Part shown: in pieces, positions 17,259 through 21,112 of the stretch
Numbering within the stretch: position 1 is the stretch's first letter
Layout: each line of letters starts with the position of its first letter
Origin: Clostridia bacterium
Lineage (GTDB): Bacteria; Bacillota; Clostridia; Christensenellales; UBA1242
Direction of reading: 5' to 3'
Length of the DNA: 21,112 nt
Assembly: GCA_900768425.1 (NCBI GenBank)
Contig: CAAGCR010000091.1
Span: 1-21,112 of the forward strand
Notes under the pieces: generated by a model
What the model saw: the letters and a program-made list of their open reading frames with translations, nothing else
What the model was told of the DNA's origin: nothing
The model's database searches: none
Translations under genes and position numbers: made by a program

Positions 17259-17280
17259 AACCAAAAACACACTTTTGGTT
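17259..17280 (-). terminator. Hairpin between pncB and the main terminator
   Basis: A perfect 8-bp inverted repeat AACCAAAA/TTTTGGTT with a six-base loop, 35 bases after the pncB stop. T-rich sequence follows weakly on the minus strand. It could be an accessory terminator or a 3'-end stabilising hairpin. Confidence 0.4.
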
Positions 17281-17314
17281 AATTTTTATAAAATTTCTAC
17301 TTGATTTTGACATT

Positions 17315-18754
17315 TTACAAACTTCTGTTGTGTTCTTCTAGCAAATCGGTTTTTATTTTTCTTAGTTTATCTGACAAGTTTATAGTGTATATGTGTGGGT
17401 TTTGCAAACGCAATGCTTCTTCCCATAATGTGTTTAAATTATCTTGTACATTCTTTTTTGTTTGTTCTACTGTTGGTATGGTGTATATTTGTTTGCCATT
17501 TTCAATCATTTTTACTTTTAAATCTACAACTTTATAATTTTCAATTTCTTTTTTTGTCCAGTTGTTTTCAGGGTGAACCAAGACAAGTTTACCTTTTGGT
17601 GCTTGTTCATCATAGACAGATATTATATCTGTAATAAATTTTCCGTTTGTTTTATCAAATAATCTATATATTTTTTTAAAGTGCGGATTTGTTATTTTTT
17701 CAATATTGTCCGAAATTTTAATTTTAGGAACAATAGTTCCATCTTTTTCAATAGCAACAAGTTTATACACTCCGCCGAACACAGGAGATGACTTTGCTGT
17801 TATCATATTTTCACCAACACCAAAACTATCAATAGGTGCATCTTGACTTAGTAAACTTTCTATTGTGTATTCATCTAAACTATTAGAAATTACTATTTTT
17901 GTATCCGTTAAACCTGCATCGTTTAATATTTTTCTTGCTTGTTTTGATAAATATGATAAATCTCCGCTATCAATTCTAATTCCCTTTAATGTTTTCCCCA
18001 TTGGTTTTAAAACTTCGTTATTTACCTTAATTGCATTTGGAATACCGCTATTTAATGTGTCATAAGTATCAACCAACAAGGTGCAAGCATTAGGAAAGCT
18101 CTTTGCATATGCTTTAAATGCTTCATATTCTGAATCATAACTTTGAACAAAACTATGTGCCATAGTACCAAGAATAGGAACGCCATATTTTTTGCCGGTT
18201 GTTGTACAAGCCGTTCCAACCGCACCGGCTATATATGTGTCTAACGCACCATCAACTGCGGCTTCATAGCCTTGTGCTCTGCGAGTACCAAATTCCATAA
18301 CAGGTCTACCTTTTGCCGCTCTTACAATACGACTTGCTTTGGTTGTAATTAAACTCGCTCTATTAAAGTATAACAAAAGTGCGGTTTCAACTAGTTGTGC
18401 TTCTAACAAATTTGATTTAATTGTAATCAATGGTTCATTTGGGAACACAACTGTGCCATCTTCAACTGCCCACATATCACCTGTAAATTTTACCTTTTTT
18501 AGTTTTTCTATATACTCATCCGTAAATTGATTTAAACTTTTTAAATATTCAATATCACTATCGGTGAAATGAAATTGTAGCAAATATTCCAAGCATTTTT
18601 TAACGCCATTTGCAATTACAAAACTTCCACCATCTGGCACTTTTCTAAAAAACAAATCAAAGTATGCTATGTTTCCATCTACCTTTGTGTTTACATAACC
18701 TTGTCCCATTGTCAATTCATAAAAATCAATTAATAAATTATCATATTTTTCCAT
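17315..18754 (-). CDS. pncB: Nicotinate phosphoribosyltransferase
   Basis: Converts nicotinate and PRPP (with ATP) to nicotinate mononucleotide, the committed Preiss-Handler step, in the cytoplasm. At 479 aa it has the usual length of the longer bacterial form. Family features are the N-terminal DFYELTMGQGY (10-20), FRKVPDGGSF (36-45), EFGTRRAQG (154-162), GTMAHSFVQ with the phosphorylatable His200, and RIDSGDL (260-266) in the PRPP-binding region. The ATG at 18754 has AGGAG seven bases upstream and is nine bases after the adenylyltransferase stop, so it is the last gene of the operon. Its product NaMN is the direct substrate of an NaMN/NMN adenylyltransferase, which the preceding gene could provide. 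Confidence 0.97.
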   Translation of the reverse strand: MEKYDNLLIDFYELTMGQGYVNTKVDGNIAYFDLFFRKVPDGGSFVIANGVKKCLEYLLQFHFTDSDIEYLKSLNQFTDEYIEKLKKVKFTGDMWAVEDGTVVFPNEPLITIKSNLLEAQLVETALLLYFNRASLITTKASRIVRAAKGRPVMEFGTRRAQGYEAAVDGALDTYIAGAVGTACTTTGKKYGVPILGTMAHSFVQSYDSEYEAFKAYAKSFPNACTLLVDTYDTLNSGIPNAIKVNNEVLKPMGKTLKGIRIDSGDLSYLSKQARKILNDAGLTDTKIVISNSLDEYTIESLLSQDAPIDSFGVGENMITAKSSPVFGGVYKLVAIEKDGTIVPKIKISDNIEKITNPHFKKIYRLFDKTNGKFITDIISVYDEQAPKGKLVLVHPENNWTKKEIENYKVVDLKVKMIENGKQIYTIPTVEQTKKNVQDNLNTLWEEALRLQNPHIYTINLSDKLRKIKTDLLEEHNRSL

Positions 18755-18763
18755 ATTTTTCTC

Positions 18764-19270
18764 CTAATTTTTGTATATTTCTTTTTCTATATCTTCTCTT
18801 GCTTCTTGCATTACAAAATTTTTATATTCTTCGTAGTTATTTCTTATATCTGTTCCATGCACATTAATTAAATCTCTGTTTATAGGGACAAATGTGCAAG
18901 TTTTAAAATATTTTTCATTTAGTTCTCTATAACTCTCATCCGCATATTTTACATTTACTTTATATGGCACTTTTTTATAGAATATTTTTGCATACTCTTC
19001 CATAAAATTTTGTCCCAAAACCTCACTCTCATCAATAATTGCATAATGAATTGTTTTATTCTCTTTATAATGCTTTTTGAACCAATTTAAGCGTTTTTGT
19101 GCATTAAAATAAGGAAAATTTGCGTTTTTACATATATTTTCGCTATTTTTTGGATTGTCAGATATTACAATCACACACGCATCGCACTCTTTTGCCATTC
19201 TATCTATAATACTTAAATGCCCTAAGTGTGGCGGTAAAAATTTACCTACAAATGCTCCAATTTTCTTCAT
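18764..19270 (-). CDS. NadR-type nicotinamide/nicotinate mononucleotide adenylyltransferase
   Basis: A 168-aa stand-alone nucleotidyltransferase. It has the Rossmann-type N-terminus GAFVGKFLPPHLGHL with the HxGH motif at 15-18, and near the C-terminus HGTDIRNN (138-145), matching the SGTxIRNN phosphate-binding motif of NadR adenylyltransferase domains. The family Ser is His138 here. There is no C-terminal ribosylnicotinamide kinase domain, so it is not a full NadR. The ATG at 19270 is preferred over one eight codons upstream because AAGGAAGG sits just before it and the GKF motif then starts at the normal distance. It would join AMP from ATP to NaMN or NMN; NadR-type enzymes often favour NMN, so which one is open. 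Ten bases after the deoxyribosyltransferase gene and nine before pncB. Confidence 0.88.
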   Translation of the reverse strand: MKKIGAFVGKFLPPHLGHLSIIDRMAKECDACVIVISDNPKNSENICKNANFPYFNAQKRLNWFKKHYKENKTIHYAIIDESEVLGQNFMEEYAKIFYKKVPYKVNVKYADESYRELNEKYFKTCTFVPINRDLINVHGTDIRNNYEEYKNFVMQEAREDIEKEIYKN

Positions 19271-19280
19271 AAAACCTTCC

Positions 19281-19715
19281 TTATTTTTGTTCATTATTTA
19301 TATCAAAATTGTTATCTTTTAAGTTATCAAAATTCAACTTTTTTAAATCATTAATAGATGATAAATTTATTTCTGCACCATTTACAATCATTAAACTTGT
19401 TATCTTTTTATTGCAACACACATTGATAATTGGTATTCCCTTCTTGTATGCAACACCACACTCAAAAGCAGTACCACTATCACTGTACAAACCATAATAC
19501 AAACATACTAAATGTGTACAATTTTCTATGGCTTTTACATCCATTTCAAAAACAGCCTTACCCCAGTCTTGATTGCTCATTGTTTCGCCATTTGGAATAA
19601 AATGTTCCATAGGCACGAATAGGTCAAAACCGCGATTTCTTAATATTTTTATAGCTCTTAAAATATTAGCTCTTTCAGTTTTATTGAAAAATGGACCGGC
19701 AATGTAAATTCTCAT
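19281..19715 (-). CDS. Nucleoside 2-deoxyribosyltransferase-family enzyme
   Basis: A 144-aa protein of the nucleoside 2-deoxyribosyltransferase (NDT) fold. It shows the N-terminal YIAGPFF (4-10) and the catalytic segment SDSGTAFECG (78-87), where Asp79 and Glu85 match the conserved Asp and nucleophilic Glu. Classical members swap bases between deoxynucleosides; relatives hydrolyse nucleotide N-glycosidic bonds. The classical Asp usually seen before the core strand is replaced (NCTHLVCLYYG), so substrate preference may differ. The ATG at 19715 is two bases after the Nudix stop, with its AAGGAA site inside the Nudix 3' end, so the two are translationally coupled. Lying between a Nudix hydrolase and an NMN adenylyltransferase, it may act on nicotinamide or ADP-ribose-type nucleotides; this is inference. 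Confidence 0.88.
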   Translation of the reverse strand: MRIYIAGPFFNKTERANILRAIKILRNRGFDLFVPMEHFIPNGETMSNQDWGKAVFEMDVKAIENCTHLVCLYYGLYSDSGTAFECGVAYKKGIPIINVCCNKKITSLMIVNGAEINLSSINDLKKLNFDNLKDNNFDINNEQK

Positions 19716-19717
19716 AA

Positions 19718-20362
19718 TTATTCCTTATCTAAAATATTATTTTTTTGTAATAGTTTTTTCAGTCTTAAATTTTCTTCTTTTGTCTTTTCTAATTCTTGTC
19801 TATATATAAATGCTCTTAGTTGAAATATGCTTTGCGCTCCGAAATTTTCTGTATTTAGCATATTGTTTAAAGTTTCTAAATCTACCACTTTTACGGTTAT
19901 ATCTTCTTGAATTTCTAGATGTTGTTTTTCTAACTCGTCTATTTCTGCTTCAAAACAAACAACACTCTCATCACTCATCCCTGCCGAAATGTAATTTATT
20001 TTGGTTGTTTGTTTTAATGATTTCGCTCTGCCACCTATTTCTTCTAAAAGTTCTCTATATGCCGCTTTTGCTGGGGTTTCACCTTCATCAACAATTCCCG
20101 CCGGAATGGCATACATATAATCATTTATCGGATATCTAAATTCTTTTATCAAAACAACATATGTTTTGCCATCTTTTTGTATGTAAGGCAAAATTCTTAC
20201 CGCATCGGCTTTTTTATTACCTGATAGCGCCAAATCTTTTTCATTTTTTCTTCGTGATGCTATGTCGTAAACTATTTCACCGTTTTCAGTTTCGTATTTG
20301 GCTTTATAGATGTTTATAAATCTATTATTTGTCGTTTTTTCAACACTTATTATTTTTTTCAT
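19718..20362 (-). CDS. Nudix hydrolase, ADP-ribose pyrophosphatase-like
   Basis: A 214-aa cytoplasmic Nudix protein. Residues 89-111 are a complete Nudix box (G89, E95, R103, E104, E107, E108, G110). The preceding FRYPINDYMYAIPAG resembles the ADP-ribose pyrophosphatase subgroup, which splits ADP-ribose to AMP and ribose 5-phosphate. The proline that typically marks this subgroup about 16 residues after the box is Ala127 here (SAGMSDE), so the substrate call is tentative. The C-terminus (about 187-214) is a short charged helix rather than the winged helix of NrtR regulators. The start at 20362 is used because GGGAAAAGT precedes it; an upstream in-frame ATG would add 18 Lys/Ile-rich residues overlapping pncA. 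Ten bases after pncA. Confidence 0.9.
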   Translation of the reverse strand: MKKIISVEKTTNNRFINIYKAKYETENGEIVYDIASRRKNEKDLALSGNKKADAVRILPYIQKDGKTYVVLIKEFRYPINDYMYAIPAGIVDEGETPAKAAYRELLEEIGGRAKSLKQTTKINYISAGMSDESVVCFEAEIDELEKQHLEIQEDITVKVVDLETLNNMLNTENFGAQSIFQLRAFIYRQELEKTKEENLRLKKLLQKNNILDKE

Positions 20363-20372
20363 ACTTTTCCCT

Positions 20373-20966
20373 TTAATATATTTTTTGATTATCTTCTTTT
20401 TGATTGCAAACAACAATGTTTGTCAAGTCAATACCTTTATTAAACAACTCTTGCAATGTTTTTTTATTTACAGCATCAGCATTATGGTTTGGTGCGTTAA
20501 ATGTGTCTACCCCGTTCTTTACTATAATAATATTTGTTCTTATGCCATTTTTTAAAAAATATGCTTTTAAACTTGTGACAAAATTTTTTACGCAAATATC
20601 TGTGCAACAACCACAAACGTATATATTTTTATATTGATAAGTTGCTATTATTTTTTTAAATTTATCAGTATTAAACCCATTTGTTGTTGGCTTTTCTATT
20701 ATTTGCATATATTTTTCATATTTTTTTAGTTCTGGCACTAACTCACATTCACTTGTACCTTTTATGCAATGTGGTGGAAACACTTTAAACTCCTCATCAT
20801 TTTCTTTGTGACAATCTTTAAAGGCAATAATATCATCACCATGTAGTTTAAAGTTAATTATTAATTTTTCTATAACCGGAACAATACGATTTATTTTTTT
20901 ATCGGCAAGTGCCCCTTCGTTTACAAAACCATTTACCATATCAACAACTACTAAAAGATTATTCAT
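20373..20966 (-). CDS. pncA: Nicotinamidase (isochorismatase family)
   Basis: Hydrolyses nicotinamide to nicotinate and ammonia, the entry to salvage. The 197-aa protein has the isochorismatase-fold catalytic triad: Asp9 (VVVDMVNGF), Lys92 (EKPTTNGF) and Cys125 (CCTDICV). Metal-site residues are visible at Asp51 and His53 (KDCHKEN) and His66 (PPHC), but the third His common in PncA is not evident between them. The start at 20966 is chosen because a near-perfect AGGAGGG is five bases upstream; an alternative GTG 17 codons earlier would include that site in coding sequence. First complete gene of the operon. Its product nicotinate is the substrate of the last gene, pncB. Confidence 0.92.
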   Translation of the reverse strand: MNNLLVVVDMVNGFVNEGALADKKINRIVPVIEKLIINFKLHGDDIIAFKDCHKENDEEFKVFPPHCIKGTSECELVPELKKYEKYMQIIEKPTTNGFNTDKFKKIIATYQYKNIYVCGCCTDICVKNFVTSLKAYFLKNGIRTNIIIVKNGVDTFNAPNHNADAVNKKTLQELFNKGIDLTNIVVCNQKEDNQKIY

Positions 20967-21020
20967 TTTTCCCTCCTTATATAATCTATGTGATGTTTCT
21001 TTATTCATTGCATTCACAAA

Positions 21021-21112
21021 TCAATTTGCTAATGCAAATCCGTTATAAATAACGGCATCACAGTTTGAATAAACATCAGTTTTGCTTGAATATACCTTCG
21101 GTGCATTCAGAC
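21021..21112 (-). CDS. Possible 3' end of a gene upstream of pncA (partial)
   Basis: The frame is open from the contig edge for 29 codons, ending ...VIYNGFALAN at a TGA (21021-21023). The composition looks protein-like, but 29 codons are too few to identify or to exclude chance. The outermost bases may be adapter-derived. If real, this gene is 54 bases upstream of pncA and could begin the operon. Its TGA would be the only TGA stop in the window, and the frame stays open beyond it into pncA. Confidence 0.35.
   Translation of the reverse strand, partial: LNAPKVYSSKTDVYSNCDAVIYNGFALAN
21024..21055. repeat. Two abutting 6-4-6 hairpins upstream of pncA
   Basis: ATTTGC-TAAT-GCAAAT (21024-21039) is followed with no gap by CCGTTA-TAAA-TAACGG (21040-21055). 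Both stems are perfect. On the minus strand a third, nested fold (GCATT/AATGC around CAAAT/ATTTG, about 21011-21036) uses part of the first. No T run follows. It may be a leader RNA structure or a regulator site, or simply part of a coding 3' end. Confidence 0.5.

Noticed and set aside
19718..20362. NrtR-type transcriptional regulator of NAD metabolism
   Set aside because: NrtR has a C-terminal winged helix and a degraded Nudix box; this protein has an intact box and only a short charged C-terminal helix.
17315..20966. Phage-borne NAD reconstitution cassette
   Set aside because: The theme is similar, but there are no phage structural, replication or integration genes, and neighbours are ordinary housekeeping genes with their own promoters.
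20373..21112. Alternative genetic code (TGA as sense codon)
   Set aside because: All long genes, including a 3,280-codon frame, use TGG for Trp and contain no in-frame TGA; one TGA near a contig end is not evidence for recoding.
1..21112. tRNA, rRNA, CRISPR array, insertion sequence or integrase
   Set aside because: I looked for TPsiC-like arms, regularly spaced repeats, and transposase or recombinase motifs in the gaps and translated frames, and saw none.

Overview
The window is a strongly AT-rich metagenomic-type contig, probably from an uncultured, host-associated low-GC Bacillota (Clostridia or Bacilli grade). The evidence is AGGAGG-type ribosome binding sites, sigma-A promoters (TTGACA/TATAAT), U-tailed intrinsic terminators, an S-box (SAM-I) riboswitch on metK, and typical Bacillota tyrS and nicotinate-salvage genes. 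The code looks standard: tryptophans are TGG, complete genes stop at TAA or TAG, and a 3,280-codon frame has no internal TGA. The first 19 bases are an Illumina adapter, so both contig ends need care.

Layout. (1) 19-9861, minus: one giant secreted or membrane-anchored surface protein of at least 3,280 aa. Its apparent stop codon is completed by an adapter base, so the gene is probably cut off at its 3' end. (2) 9862-10348: a divergent, repeat-bearing promoter region. (3) 10349-12499, plus: an unrecognised 716-aa membrane protein with a beta-type N-terminal half, KDG repeats, a membrane segment and a long helical tail. It is the only gene on the plus strand. (4) 12634-13866, minus: tyrS, with a 595-bp upstream region holding a structured GC-richer island. 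(5) 14462-15865, minus: metK with a roughly 100-residue N-terminal extension, controlled by a SAM riboswitch with a visible terminator/antiterminator switch. (6) 16235-17017, minus: an unrecognised 260-aa soluble protein, probably translated from a leaderless mRNA.

(7) 17315-20966, minus: a tight five-gene NAD salvage operon. In transcription order it runs nicotinamidase (pncA), Nudix ADP-ribose-type hydrolase, nucleoside 2-deoxyribosyltransferase-family enzyme, NadR-type NMN/NaMN adenylyltransferase, nicotinate phosphoribosyltransferase (pncB). Gaps are 2-10 bp. PncA makes nicotinate, PncB makes NaMN and the adenylyltransferase makes the dinucleotide. No NAD synthetase is in the window. The Nudix enzyme would clear ADP-ribose. 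The deoxyribosyltransferase-family member is the odd partner and could be a base-exchange or N-glycosidase activity feeding nicotinamide or pentose phosphate into the route.

The points most worth following up are the NAD operon with its unexplained glycosyltransferase member, the giant protein/716-aa membrane protein divergent pair, the extended MetK, and several RNA structures with mutually exclusive folds.
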